Source: an uncultured Bacilli bacterium (lineage in GTDB: Bacteria > Bacillota_I > Bacilli_A > RF39 > UBA660). From it: 39,786 nt of DNA. The stretch spans positions 1 to 39,786 of the forward strand of contig CANQRA010000005.1 of the NCBI GenBank assembly GCA_947626125.1, in the 5' to 3' direction. Under the pieces are notes generated by a model. It made no database searches. It was not told the origin of the DNA and worked only from the letters and a program-made list of their open reading frames with translations. Every line of letters begins with the position of its first letter. The stretch's first letter is position 1. The position numbers and the translations under genes were made by a program. Below are positions 30,219 to 39,439 of the stretch, one piece after another.

Positions 30219-30941
30219 TTATATTTCTTTCTTACTAAAAATGATTAAAAATAAAAACTTAACTAATTTCAATTGACGAAATATTCTTTTGGGTTCTTTA
30301 ATTAAACGATATAACCATTCTAAACCAGCTTTTTGCATCCAGAGAGGGGCCCTTTTAATATTGCCACTTATGACATCAAAGGAACCACCTACCCCTTGAA
30401 AAATGGAAACATTTAATTTTTCCATATGTTCCATAATCCAGTTTTCTTGTTTAGGAGAACCTAAAGCTACAAAAATAATGTCAGCCTTACTTTCATTAAT
30501 TTGTTTAACTATTTTTTCTTCATCTTTTTCATAACCATCAATGGTACCCACAATTTTAATTTGTTTATATTTTTCTTCTAATTTTATTTTGGCTTTTTCA
30601 ATAACTTCTTTTTTTGCTCCATAAAGAAAAACTTTATAACCTTTATCACTAGCTAACCCACATAACATATCCATGCAGTCAATACCAGTTATACGGGATT
30701 TAATTTGCCCTTTTTTTATTTTGGAAGCATAAATTATTCCTACCCCATCAGGTATAGCATAACTTGCTTTATTCAGTAAATCTTTTAATTCTTGATTTTT
30801 TCTTGCTTTTAATACTTTTTCGGGATTAATAGCCACGATAAAAGATTTTTTCTTCTTCTCAATATCTTCATTAATAGCCTCTTTCAAATCTTCATAAGAA
30901 GTTACAGAGACATCAATACCTAAAATATTTTCTTTGGTCAT
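30219..30941 (-). CDS. tagA: WecG/TagA/CpsF family glycosyltransferase
   Basis: 240 aa; PDGVGIIYASK, VALGSPKQENWI, GVGGSFDVISGNIKRAPLWMQKAGLEWLYRLIKEPKR. Confidence 0.95.
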   Translation of the reverse strand: MTKENILGIDVSVTSYEDLKEAINEDIEKKKKSFIVAINPEKVLKARKNQELKDLLNKASYAIPDGVGIIYASKIKKGQIKSRITGIDCMDMLCGLASDKGYKVFLYGAKKEVIEKAKIKLEEKYKQIKIVGTIDGYEKDEEKIVKQINESKADIIFVALGSPKQENWIMEHMEKLNVSIFQGVGGSFDVISGNIKRAPLWMQKAGLEWLYRLIKEPKRIFRQLKLVKFLFLIIFSKKEI

Positions 30942-30958
30942 TTTTTACATCTACTTTC

Positions 30959-33601
30959 CTAACATTTATCATTAAATTTATTATTTAAAATATTAATATA
31001 ATTATCTATTTCTTTTTTATTAATCCCTACTTCATGAAGATTTTCTTTTAAAGTTTTTAAATTATTAATAACATGACAGTCTTTAATTGTTCCATTATAA
31101 CTTAAGTCACTTGTTACATAGGCATGAATATCTTTATCCCCAATTAACCATTCTGGATTAACAAACTCATTTAACAATTTATCAATAAGTGATTTAACAC
31201 TGGCTAATCTATGATTTTGATAATATTCTAATAAAATATTTAAAGCACCCATTTGATTAGCAAAAGTTGTTTCTAGTAAGTTAAATACTATTCCTCGATT
31301 CGTTTTTATATAATTATTTTGGCTATATTCTTCTAATAAGATATTACTTGCATTTTGATATATCTCTTCATCAAATAAAGCAACATTTTTATAAAGATTA
31401 TAATTATAATTTAAATCTAAATAAATATCTTTATGATTAATCGTAACTTCTTCATTTAATTCATAATCTTGATACCAAAAATTATGATAATTATAGGTAT
31501 AATTATTTAAACTCATTAAATAATTTTCTTGTAAAATTTCGTTAAGATTATTTTCTTGATAATCTAATTTTAAATTAATAAAATCTCTTAAATAATAATT
31601 ATTTATTTTGGTATAAAAACCATTATAAGTTAAATAAGGGATTGTTTCATCAGAGTTAATTAATTGATTGTCAGAAACAATTAAATAAGTATCGACAGAG
31701 GTATTGGTTTTAATATTAAAACTTTTCTTGATTTTATTACCAGTTTTATGATAATCAAATTCTTCTTTTAAGAAATTTTTTACTACATAAGGATTAAAAG
31801 TAGTAACTTCATCACTCCCATTATTATAATGGTATGAATTAGAAAGCAGAATATTTTTTTCATTTTCAAGGCTCAAACCATTATTAACTGGAGTATAATT
31901 ATTAAATTCATCATTAAAAGAAATATTAACTAACATATTTTTATCTTCTTCATTTGTAAAAGTTAAGAACATTAAACTATCACCTGTACTTAATAGTCTT
32001 TGCACGAATATTATTTTAAAGTGACTATAATCATTAAGCGTGTAATAGAATAATCTATCTTCTATCCCATTAAAGGAAATCTTTTCTTCTTCTACTAATT
32101 TAACACCATTAGCAAAAGAAAGCTTGTTATTATTAACGTTAATATTAATGTTAATACTTTTACTTTTTAAAGGTAAAAGTAAATAAGAAATAGCAAAAAC
32201 AATATATAAGGAACTTATAACTATTAAAATAACATTACCTAATTTAAAAGTTTTTAATAAATGATACTTTTTGACTAAATAAGTTATGACTAAAGCCAAA
32301 AGAGAACTAACGGCTGGAGCCCCTAAAGTATGGCCGGCGGTTAAAGCTATTAAAAACGCAATAATAAAACTTAAGTAAGTAGAACATAATTCATCATCTT
32401 GAATGTTTTCTTTAAATTTTCTTAAAAACTTAAAGAAAACAATAAAGATAATAAAAATAAGGGCAATAGCTAACACAAGAAAGCCCGCAATACCATAGTT
32501 AACTAAGATATCAATGAAATCTAACTCGACTAATTTACCAAATTCTTTACTTGATTCGCCATAAAGAGAAAGACCAATTATTTTTTTAGTGGTAGAAGAA
32601 TTTTTGTAGGCATTTAAATTTTTAACCATATAAATATTGCGGCTACTAAAAATCATATTGAGTAATTTGCTATCTAACATTTTGAAATCTTTCTTTGTCG
32701 AGGTAGTAGGAAAATTAATTAAATAATCTTTCGCATATAACTCTTCTTGATTATAAAAGTTATTTCCATGGGAAGGATTTATATTACTTTCCAAGTTACT
32801 ATTATCGTAAATATTATTTTGATAAGACATATTAAATATTAAATAAGAATGATTGTATATAAAGAATGATAAAATAATTAAACAAACATTAATTATAATA
32901 TTTTTAATATTATTTTTATAAATAATATGTCTAATGATAGATATAAATAAAATGGTTATCAAAGAAATAATTAAGCCTAAAACAGGAGTTTTTGTTCCTA
33001 ATAAAAAAATGGCTAGGATAAACAAAAAACATAAGACAAAATCCCCCATTTTATGTTCTTTTTTTTGTAGATTAAGAAGGACAAAGGGACTTAAGATAGC
33101 TAAAATAGTGCCTATTTCATTGGGAGCGTAAAAAAGACCAGTATAACCTTTTTTGCCATAATCATAGCTTAAATTACTAACACCTAAAATAGTAGGAATA
33201 ATTAAGAATAAAGAATAAACCCAAGCAAGTTTAAGCATTATTTCTTTAATATTTAAATTTTTATCGTCATAATAATTAACTAGGCAAATCGTGATAATAG
33301 GTAAATAGATAAACTTAATTAAAGTGGTAATTTCCCAAAATAAATTAATAAAACCATTGTTTAAATAATAATTAAAAGAAAAAACTAAAGCAAAAGAAAA
33401 AATAACAAAAAGCAAACAAAAAGAACCTTTTTTTAATTTACTATCATTTTTAAATAAAAAGAAAAAAAGGACCATTGCTAAAAATAAACCTCGATATAAT
33501 AAAGATAAACTAACATTAGTAACTGTATTTAGAATATCGATTAAAGGCATAAGTAAAATTAATAATTCTATAATGTCTATTTTTTTTAGTTCTTCCCACA
33601 T
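30959..33601 (-). CDS. O-antigen ligase/polymerase-like membrane protein fused to a soluble C-terminal domain (paralogue of 21328..23913)
   Basis: 880 aa; Wzy-like GLFYAPNEIGTILAILSPFV, later NTSVDTYLIVSDN segment shared with the 861-aa protein. Confidence 0.7.
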   Translation of the reverse strand: MWEELKKIDIIELLILLMPLIDILNTVTNVSLSLLYRGLFLAMVLFFFLFKNDSKLKKGSFCLLFVIFSFALVFSFNYYLNNGFINLFWEITTLIKFIYLPIITICLVNYYDDKNLNIKEIMLKLAWVYSLFLIIPTILGVSNLSYDYGKKGYTGLFYAPNEIGTILAILSPFVLLNLQKKEHKMGDFVLCFLFILAIFLLGTKTPVLGLIISLITILFISIIRHIIYKNNIKNIIINVCLIILSFFIYNHSYLIFNMSYQNNIYDNSNLESNINPSHGNNFYNQEELYAKDYLINFPTTSTKKDFKMLDSKLLNMIFSSRNIYMVKNLNAYKNSSTTKKIIGLSLYGESSKEFGKLVELDFIDILVNYGIAGFLVLAIALIFIIFIVFFKFLRKFKENIQDDELCSTYLSFIIAFLIALTAGHTLGAPAVSSLLALVITYLVKKYHLLKTFKLGNVILIVISSLYIVFAISYLLLPLKSKSINININVNNNKLSFANGVKLVEEEKISFNGIEDRLFYYTLNDYSHFKIIFVQRLLSTGDSLMFLTFTNEEDKNMLVNISFNDEFNNYTPVNNGLSLENEKNILLSNSYHYNNGSDEVTTFNPYVVKNFLKEEFDYHKTGNKIKKSFNIKTNTSVDTYLIVSDNQLINSDETIPYLTYNGFYTKINNYYLRDFINLKLDYQENNLNEILQENYLMSLNNYTYNYHNFWYQDYELNEEVTINHKDIYLDLNYNYNLYKNVALFDEEIYQNASNILLEEYSQNNYIKTNRGIVFNLLETTFANQMGALNILLEYYQNHRLASVKSLIDKLLNEFVNPEWLIGDKDIHAYVTSDLSYNGTIKDCHVINNLKTLKENLHEVGINKKEIDNYINILNNKFNDKC

Positions 33602-33657
33602 CTCATAACACCTACTTATTAGTATACCAAAAACTCATGCTGAGTAAAAGAATAAGT

Positions 33658-33996
33658 TTATTTCTTTTGCTCTTTTTTGAATATTGATAACTCTTGTACT
33701 AAACATTTATTTATTTCTTGTAGTTTAGATATTGTAATATATAATCTAAAAATAATATAAAAGATAATAAAAATAGCAATTAAGAATAACATATTAGGAG
33801 CTTCTTTAAAACCACATAACTTTGCAATATATTCGATTATATTAGGGAATATTATTAATATTAAGAAAAAAAGAAAAATAATACTCCAATACATCCCATA
33901 TTTCATTGATAAATTTTTCTTACTAATTGTTTTAATAATTAAATACATTCCTAAAATAATTAATAAAATTAAAAAGATGCGTAAATGTAAATTCAT
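33658..33996 (-). CDS. DUF2304-type small membrane protein
   Basis: 112 aa; 'KNLSMKYGMYWSIIFLFFLILIIFPNIIEYIAKLCGF' and C-terminal LQEINKCLVQELSIF; next to a GT2 gene. Confidence 0.8.
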   Translation of the reverse strand: MNLHLRIFLILLIILGMYLIIKTISKKNLSMKYGMYWSIIFLFFLILIIFPNIIEYIAKLCGFKEAPNMLFLIAIFIIFYIIFRLYITISKLQEINKCLVQELSIFKKEQKK

Positions 33997-33998
33997 GA

Positions 33999-34712
33999 TT
34001 AACCTTTCCTTTCAATGATACTTCTTACTACCATAGCATATGTAACTTTAACCATATAGTAGATACTTTTAAGGGGAGTAATAGAAGATTTACCATGTTC
34101 TCTTTCATGCATTTGCACTGGTATTTCTTTAACTACATAACCTTTTTTAATTACTTCAACGACAGTTTCCGGTTCCGGGTAATCACTAGGATAATCTTCA
34201 GCAAATAAACTAATTATATCTTTATTAACCGCCCTAAAACCAGAGGTTATATCATAGATTTTTTTACCCGTGGTTATCTTTAAAACAAAAGATAAAAATT
34301 TAATCCCTATTTGTCTCATTTTACTTGATTTAAAATTACTAAGGTTAGAAACATACCTAGAACCAACCGTCATACTGGCTTCTTTATTAATAATAGGCAT
34401 AACTAAATCTTTAATATATTTAGCATCATGTTGATTATCACCATCAAATTGAAGAGCGATATCATAATTATTTTTTAAAGCATATTGATAACCTGTTTGC
34501 ACGGCCCCACCAATACCTAAATTATGAATTAAATTAATAACATTATATTTATTTTTTTCACATATTTCTTTGGTATTATCGGAAGAACCATCATTAATAA
34601 TTACATAATCTAGGATGTACTCTTTATTATCTTGATATTTACGAAGACCATTTATAACATTAACGATATTTTCGCTTTCATTGTAAGTAGGGATTATTAC
34701 AAGAACTTTCAT
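33999..34712 (-). CDS. Glycosyltransferase family 2 (polyprenyl-phosphate sugar transferase-like)
   Basis: 237 aa; VLVIIPTYNESENIVNVINGL, VINDGSSDNTKEIC, ALQFDGDNQHD, DITSGFRAVNKD. Confidence 0.93.
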   Translation of the reverse strand: MKVLVIIPTYNESENIVNVINGLRKYQDNKEYILDYVIINDGSSDNTKEICEKNKYNVINLIHNLGIGGAVQTGYQYALKNNYDIALQFDGDNQHDAKYIKDLVMPIINKEASMTVGSRYVSNLSNFKSSKMRQIGIKFLSFVLKITTGKKIYDITSGFRAVNKDIISLFAEDYPSDYPEPETVVEVIKKGYVVKEIPVQMHEREHGKSSITPLKSIYYMVKVTYAMVVRSIIERKG

Positions 34713-35764
34713 TTATTTTTCTCCTTTTTTTTATGTTCATATAAAATATCGGTATTTAATATTACAAATAATAACATTAATAAAACGACTAAATATAAAA
34801 CAATCGCCGCTTTATTTTTGCCAATCGCATATATAATGGAAATAGCTGAGAATATAATATTAATTAAATAAATAATAATAATACTTACTTTAGGAGAAAA
34901 TTTTAATTTTAAAAGTTGATGATGAAAGTGTTCTTTATCCGGTGTACCAATACTTTCCCCTTTTAATAGTCTTCTTAAAATAGCCAGTAATGTGTCGAAA
35001 ATCGGAATAGCTAAAATAGTTATCGGAATAACGAGACTTGTAAGGGTGGCTACTTTAAAACCTAAAAGAGCAATAACCGCGATCATAAAGCCTAAAAATA
35101 AACTACCGGAATCCCCCATGAATATTTTAGCGGGAGGAAAATTATTAACAAGAAATCCTAAAGTAGAACCTAACATTATAAAAGTAAGGATAACATCTAA
35201 TCCACCCATTTTATTTAAGATAAAAGCAATAATACCAATGGTTAAGAAATAAATTGCACTAATACCCCCAGCTAGGCCATCAAGACCATCAATTAAATTA
35301 ATGGCATTAGAAATAGCTACGATAAAAAATGTTGATAACACATAACTTATTAACAAATTAAATTTAATATTTACTCCTAAAAAACTAATTTCACTAAAAT
35401 ATACTTGCCCATAGATAACTACGATTAAAGCCGCGATTATTTGTACTAAAAATTTATATCGAGCTTTAATGGGTTTAATATCATCAAAGGTGCCGACTAA
35501 AAAGATAATGAATGAACCAATTAAAATCGATATCATTTGAGTAGTAATGGAACCATATAAAATATATCCAAGCAAAAAGGAGCCAAAAATAGCAAGACCA
35601 CCTAACCTTGGCATTGCTTTTTTATGGATTTTCCTTTCATTAGGTAAATCAATGGCTCCAATATGATTAGCAGTTTTAATAGAGATGGGTATTAAAAATA
35701 AACTTGCGACAAAAGTAATTAAGATAATTTCTATAATACTATGACCATTTATAATAAAATTCAT
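34709..35764 (-). CDS. tagO: Undecaprenyl-phosphate GlcNAc-1-phosphate transferase (MraY/WecA/TagO family)
   Basis: 351 aa; KAMPRLGGLAIF, DDIKPIKARYKFL, NLIDGLDGLAGG, IFMGDSGSLFLGF, PDKEHFHHQLLKL. Confidence 0.93.
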   Translation of the reverse strand: MNFIINGHSIIEIILITFVASLFLIPISIKTANHIGAIDLPNERKIHKKAMPRLGGLAIFGSFLLGYILYGSITTQMISILIGSFIIFLVGTFDDIKPIKARYKFLVQIIAALIVVIYGQVYFSEISFLGVNIKFNLLISYVLSTFFIVAISNAINLIDGLDGLAGGISAIYFLTIGIIAFILNKMGGLDVILTFIMLGSTLGFLVNNFPPAKIFMGDSGSLFLGFMIAVIALLGFKVATLTSLVIPITILAIPIFDTLLAILRRLLKGESIGTPDKEHFHHQLLKLKFSPKVSIIIIYLINIIFSAISIIYAIGKNKAAIVLYLVVLLMLLFVILNTDILYEHKKKEKNK

Positions 35765-35781
35765 TTAATACCACCATAATT

Positions 35782-35811
35782 ATTATAACTTAACTTCTAA
35801 ATAAATTGCAA
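35782..35811 (-). promoter_or_regulatory. Candidate sigma-A-type promoter of the polysaccharide cluster
   Basis: Minus strand TTGCAA-N18-TATAAT just upstream of the tagO-like start. Confidence 0.5.
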
Positions 35812-35844
35812 TATAATAACGAGTTTTAGTTTCTTTCAAAACAT

Positions 35845-35889
35845 TTTCATTTCGCAAAAACCAAAAAAATTGTATTTTGCGAAATGAAA
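35845..35889. promoter_or_regulatory. Perfect 15-bp inverted repeat overlapping the ATPase promoter
   Basis: TTTCATTTCGCAAAA (35845-35859) and TTTTGCGAAATGAAA (35875-35889); -35 TTGTAT at 35870-35875, -10 TATAAT at 35893-35898. Confidence 0.75.
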
Positions 35890-35917
35890 TGATATAATGC
35901 TAGCAGAGGTGATTAGC

Positions 35918-37114
35918 GTGAAAATAATTAAAAGAGAGTATTTGAACGATATAATAGATGTTATGGGAACACCAGATATAAAGGTTATTACGGGTGTTAG
36001 ACGGAGTGGAAAATCACAACTACTTAATATGTTTATTGACTATGTTAAAGCAAATGACAATAATTCCAATATTATTTATATTGATTATAATCTTGATAAA
36101 TTCGATAATTTAAAACAATATAAAGAACTAATCAATTATGTTTCTGAAAAATACGATTCTAAAAAAAATAATTTTATTATGATTGATGAAGTTCAAATGT
36201 GTAATGGTTTTGAAAAAGCTATAAATAATTTTCATGCTGAAGAGAAATATGATATTTATATAACTGGTTCTAATGCCTTTCTTTTATCGAGCGATTTAGC
36301 CACTTTATTTACTGGCAGAACCTTTAGTATTGAAATATTTCCTTTTTCATATAAAGAGTTTCTGCAATATTATGATTTAAAAAATAATGATGAAGCCTTC
36401 GATAGATATGTTTTAGAAGGAGGATTTGCTGGTTCATATTTATATAAAGATTTAGATAAAAAGTATAATTATTTATCTGATGTTTATAAAACAATGATTG
36501 ATAGAGACATAGTAAGGAGAAACAAAATACAAAACATTCCTTTACTAGATAGTATTAGTGATTTTTTAATAGATAATATTGCTATACTTACATCTTATAG
36601 AAACATTACTGATACATTAAACACTTTTAAAGCCGAGACGAATGATAAAACGGTTGCATCTTATATTAGATATTTATGTGAATCTTTTGCATTTTATAAA
36701 GTTAGAAGATATGATATTCATAAGAAGAAATATCTAGCTTCTCAGGATAAATATTATTTGTCAGACCATGCAATAAAATACGCTATACAAGGGACAAAAA
36801 ATATGAATTATGGTAGTATCTATGAAAATATAGTTGCAATGGAATTAATTAGAAGAGGATATGAAATATATGTTGGCGTTTTATATGAGAAAGAAATTGA
36901 TTTTGTGGCAATGAAAAGAAATGAAAAAATCTATATTCAAGTTTCAGACGATATAGGAAGTGATTTTGAAAATGATACTTTCAAACGCGAAGTTGACTCT
37001 TTATTGAAAATAAAAGATGCATACCCTAAAATGCTTATAGCTAGAACCAGACATGACAAATATTTATATGAAGGAGTCCAAATTATAGATATATCAAAAT
37101 GGTTATGCGAATAA
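35918..37114 (+). CDS. AAA_14/DUF4143-type ATP-binding protein
   Basis: Walker A TGVRRSGKSQLL, Walker B NFIMIDEVQ, ITGSNAFLLSSDLATLFTGRTFSIEIFPFSYKEFL, C-terminal EIDFVA. Track starts at 35897; GTG at 35918 with AGAGGTGA upstream is more likely. Confidence 0.9.
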   Translation: MKIIKREYLNDIIDVMGTPDIKVITGVRRSGKSQLLNMFIDYVKANDNNSNIIYIDYNLDKFDNLKQYKELINYVSEKYDSKKNNFIMIDEVQMCNGFEKAINNFHAEEKYDIYITGSNAFLLSSDLATLFTGRTFSIEIFPFSYKEFLQYYDLKNNDEAFDRYVLEGGFAGSYLYKDLDKKYNYLSDVYKTMIDRDIVRRNKIQNIPLLDSISDFLIDNIAILTSYRNITDTLNTFKAETNDKTVASYIRYLCESFAFYKVRRYDIHKKKYLASQDKYYLSDHAIKYAIQGTKNMNYGSIYENIVAMELIRRGYEIYVGVLYEKEIDFVAMKRNEKIYIQVSDDIGSDFENDTFKREVDSLLKIKDAYPKMLIARTRHDKYLYEGVQIIDISKWLCE

Positions 37115-37180
37115 ATATTTAATAAAAAGAAAACCCATGGAATTAACGGGCTTTCTAACATATACTCTACTACTTTATGG

Positions 37181-37450
37181 TTAATTGCTTTTACTTAATA
37201 TCAAATCTACTAACTTTAATAAATTTATTTTAATATAATAAAAATCATATAAATTATTTTCGTATTTTTTATTTTCCACTAAAGACATATTTTTTATGAC
37301 GACATAATTTACATTACTATTATTTTTCTTAAGTAAATTTAACAATTCTTTATCTACCCCATAACTAACTAATTTATTACGCTTTTCAAATATAATCACC
37401 GATTTTGGAAAAACACCTTTAAGAAATAAATAACGATTTTTAACTCCCAT
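37181..37450 (-). CDS. Small protein of unknown function downstream of the DGR RT
   Basis: Track ORF 37181..37465 overlaps the RT stop; likely start MGVKNRYLFLKG at 37450; no recognised family. Confidence 0.5.
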   Translation of the reverse strand: MGVKNRYLFLKGVFPKSVIIFEKRNKLVSYGVDKELLNLLKKNNSNVNYVVIKNMSLVENKKYENNLYDFYYIKINLLKLVDLILSKSN

Positions 37451-38561
37451 TTTCAAATCTTCCAAAGAAATTTCTATCTATAATTCTTCTAACTTTCATA
37501 ACATTACCAAACTTACGGTTATAATAATACGACATTATTGAACAAAAACAACAATTTAAATCTATATATCCCTTATTGTACATATAAAAAACATTTTTGA
37601 CTCTCTTTTTTATCTTTTCGCAAGCTTCTTTTCGTACTTTGATTATTGTTTTTTTATTTATTATTTTATAAGTATATCCCAAAAAAGAAAACCCTTCATT
37701 TTCTCTTACAATTTTTGTTTTCTTTTTATTAAGTTTTAATTTATACTTATTTTTTAAAATATCTTCTATTTCTTGTAATGCATTTTCTAGTATTTTTTTA
37801 TCATGATGAATTAATATAAAATCATCCATATATCTTATATAATATTTTACATGTAAATTATTTACTATATAATGATCTAAGGCATATAAATAAAAAATTG
37901 ATAAAAACTGACTTGTCATATTACCTATCGGTAAACCTTTACCTTTATAATATAAAGGTAAAGCGTTTACTTCTTCTTCTAAATTAGGATGAACACTTAA
38001 ATATTTTTCTTTAATATCTAAGATCTTTTTATTAATATATTCCCTATTTGTACTATCAATAATTATGTTTAAGAATTTATATTCATCTAAGCTTAATTTA
38101 TCTTTTAACATCTTTTTTAAAACATCATGATCAATGGAGTAAAAGTATTTATTAATATCTAATTTTAAAATATAAAATTTTTCATGTTTTTTATTAAGTT
38201 CAAGATATTTTTTTAATAATTTAATACCATAATCAGTACCCATATTTTTTCTTGTGGCAATATTACGAGAATCTAAGTATTTAGATAATTTCTTTTCTAA
38301 AATATATCTAGCTACAAAATGATTAATAATTTTATCAGAAACACCTAAGGACATTACTATACGATGTTTAGGTTCTTTTATCAAAAATATATTATAATAA
38401 CCTCCATCATAATTTCCTGTTTTAAGAATATTTACTATCTTACTTATATTTTGAAATTTATTTTTTTCAAAATTATAAATTTTATTCTTATTTTTCACTT
38501 TTTTAGATATTTCTAATTCATATAATTCTAAAACATTCTTTAAATTAACATTTTCTTTCAT
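37440..38561 (-). CDS. Diversity-generating-retroelement-type reverse transcriptase
   Basis: 373 aa; RT motifs FYILKLDINKYFYSID, GLPIGNMTSQFLSIFYLYALD (IGxxxSQ form typical of DGR RTs), YYIRYMDDFILI, FLGYTYK; associated with TR, Avd-like and target genes. Confidence 0.88.
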   Translation of the reverse strand: MKENVNLKNVLELYELEISKKVKNKNKIYNFEKNKFQNISKIVNILKTGNYDGGYYNIFLIKEPKHRIVMSLGVSDKIINHFVARYILEKKLSKYLDSRNIATRKNMGTDYGIKLLKKYLELNKKHEKFYILKLDINKYFYSIDHDVLKKMLKDKLSLDEYKFLNIIIDSTNREYINKKILDIKEKYLSVHPNLEEEVNALPLYYKGKGLPIGNMTSQFLSIFYLYALDHYIVNNLHVKYYIRYMDDFILIHHDKKILENALQEIEDILKNKYKLKLNKKKTKIVRENEGFSFLGYTYKIINKKTIIKVRKEACEKIKKRVKNVFYMYNKGYIDLNCCFCSIMSYYYNRKFGNVMKVRRIIDRNFFGRFENGS

Positions 38562-38907
38562 TTTTTATCCAACTATAAATCATTTTATTTATTTCTTCTA
38601 ATTCACCAACTTTTTTTAAGCATTCTTTTTCGCTTATATATCTTTTCTTATAGGCTCTTTCCAGATAAAAATCCAACATATTAATTTTAGCTACAATTTC
38701 TATTTGAATATCTTTTTTCTTATCTAAATTATCCACATGATTAGCTACATATACTAATTCTAAAACTTTTAAAGAATCTTTATATAATAAATCTTTATTA
38801 ATATATTCTTTTTTAGGAAAATTTACTAAAATTCTTTCTAAGTCTAAGATAAATTTTTTCGTATTTTTAACAATTAAAAATCTTTCACTATGATATTGCA
38901 TTTTCAA
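38545..38907 (-). CDS. Avd-like four-helix-bundle accessory protein
   Basis: 120 aa all-helical; 'KVLELVYVANHVDNLDKKKDIQIEIVAKINMLDFYLERAYKKRYISEKECLKKVGELEEINKMIYSWIK' fits the Avd pattern; overlaps the RT start. Confidence 0.75.
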   Translation of the reverse strand: MKMQYHSERFLIVKNTKKFILDLERILVNFPKKEYINKDLLYKDSLKVLELVYVANHVDNLDKKKDIQIEIVAKINMLDFYLERAYKKRYISEKECLKKVGELEEINKMIYSWIKNERKC

Positions 38908-39262
38908 TAACTTTTAAAATATTCTCTAACTCTTCGCCTGAAAGACTATTAATTTTATTAAATATCTTATTAAACCTCTCTTCAACGGATAAATTATTTA
39001 AGCCTTTTTTCTTTATACTTTTGTAGCTATTCAATTTTTTAAAATTGTTTTCGATAATTAAAGCATCTTTTTCATATACTTGATATGAAACTTCATTTTC
39101 TTCCAAAGCATTTATAACTTTATTATAAGCTGACTCTGGAAAACCAACACCACCCTTATCTTTTACGATTTTATAACCTAGTAGATAATGCAAAATAATG
39201 GCATCATCGCCAAAAGTATTATAAAACTTACCTGATTTTCTAATTTCTACATAATCGCGCAT
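38888..39262 (-). CDS. MutS domain I-like small protein (DGR accessory, MSL-type)
   Basis: 124 aa; 'GKFYNTFGDDAIILHYLLGYKIVKDKGGVGFPESAYNKVINALEENEVSYQVYEKD' resembles MutS-I (FYE.FGEDA...LG...GVP......Y...L...GY.V...EQ). Confidence 0.65.
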   Translation of the reverse strand: MRDYVEIRKSGKFYNTFGDDAIILHYLLGYKIVKDKGGVGFPESAYNKVINALEENEVSYQVYEKDALIIENNFKKLNSYKSIKKKGLNNLSVEERFNKIFNKINSLSGEELENILKVIENAIS

Positions 39263-39439
39263 CTCAACCTCTTTCTATTACATAAAAACTCGATTAAAAA
39301 TTCACGACAAACGACATGACGAAGTATAAAGGCGGTCTCGTAAGACCAACCATCCTCGTCTCCATTTCGGATAAAACTATCCATGATAATCTTTGTCTTC
39401 TATCTTTCCAAATATATAGCCTTGACCATATAATCTCAA
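39263..39439 (-). ncRNA. Putative DGR spacer (Sp) RNA region between TR and accessory genes
   Basis: About 177 nt between TR and the MSL-like start; contains GGTCT-TACG-AGACC hairpin on the minus strand; position matches the TR-Sp arrangement of known DGRs. Confidence 0.45.

Noticed and set aside
37440-38561. Reverse transcriptase as a group II intron maturase or retron RT
   Set aside because: No maturase/endonuclease extension or intron-like ends noticed; IGxxxSQ motif, Avd-like gene and TR favour a DGR.
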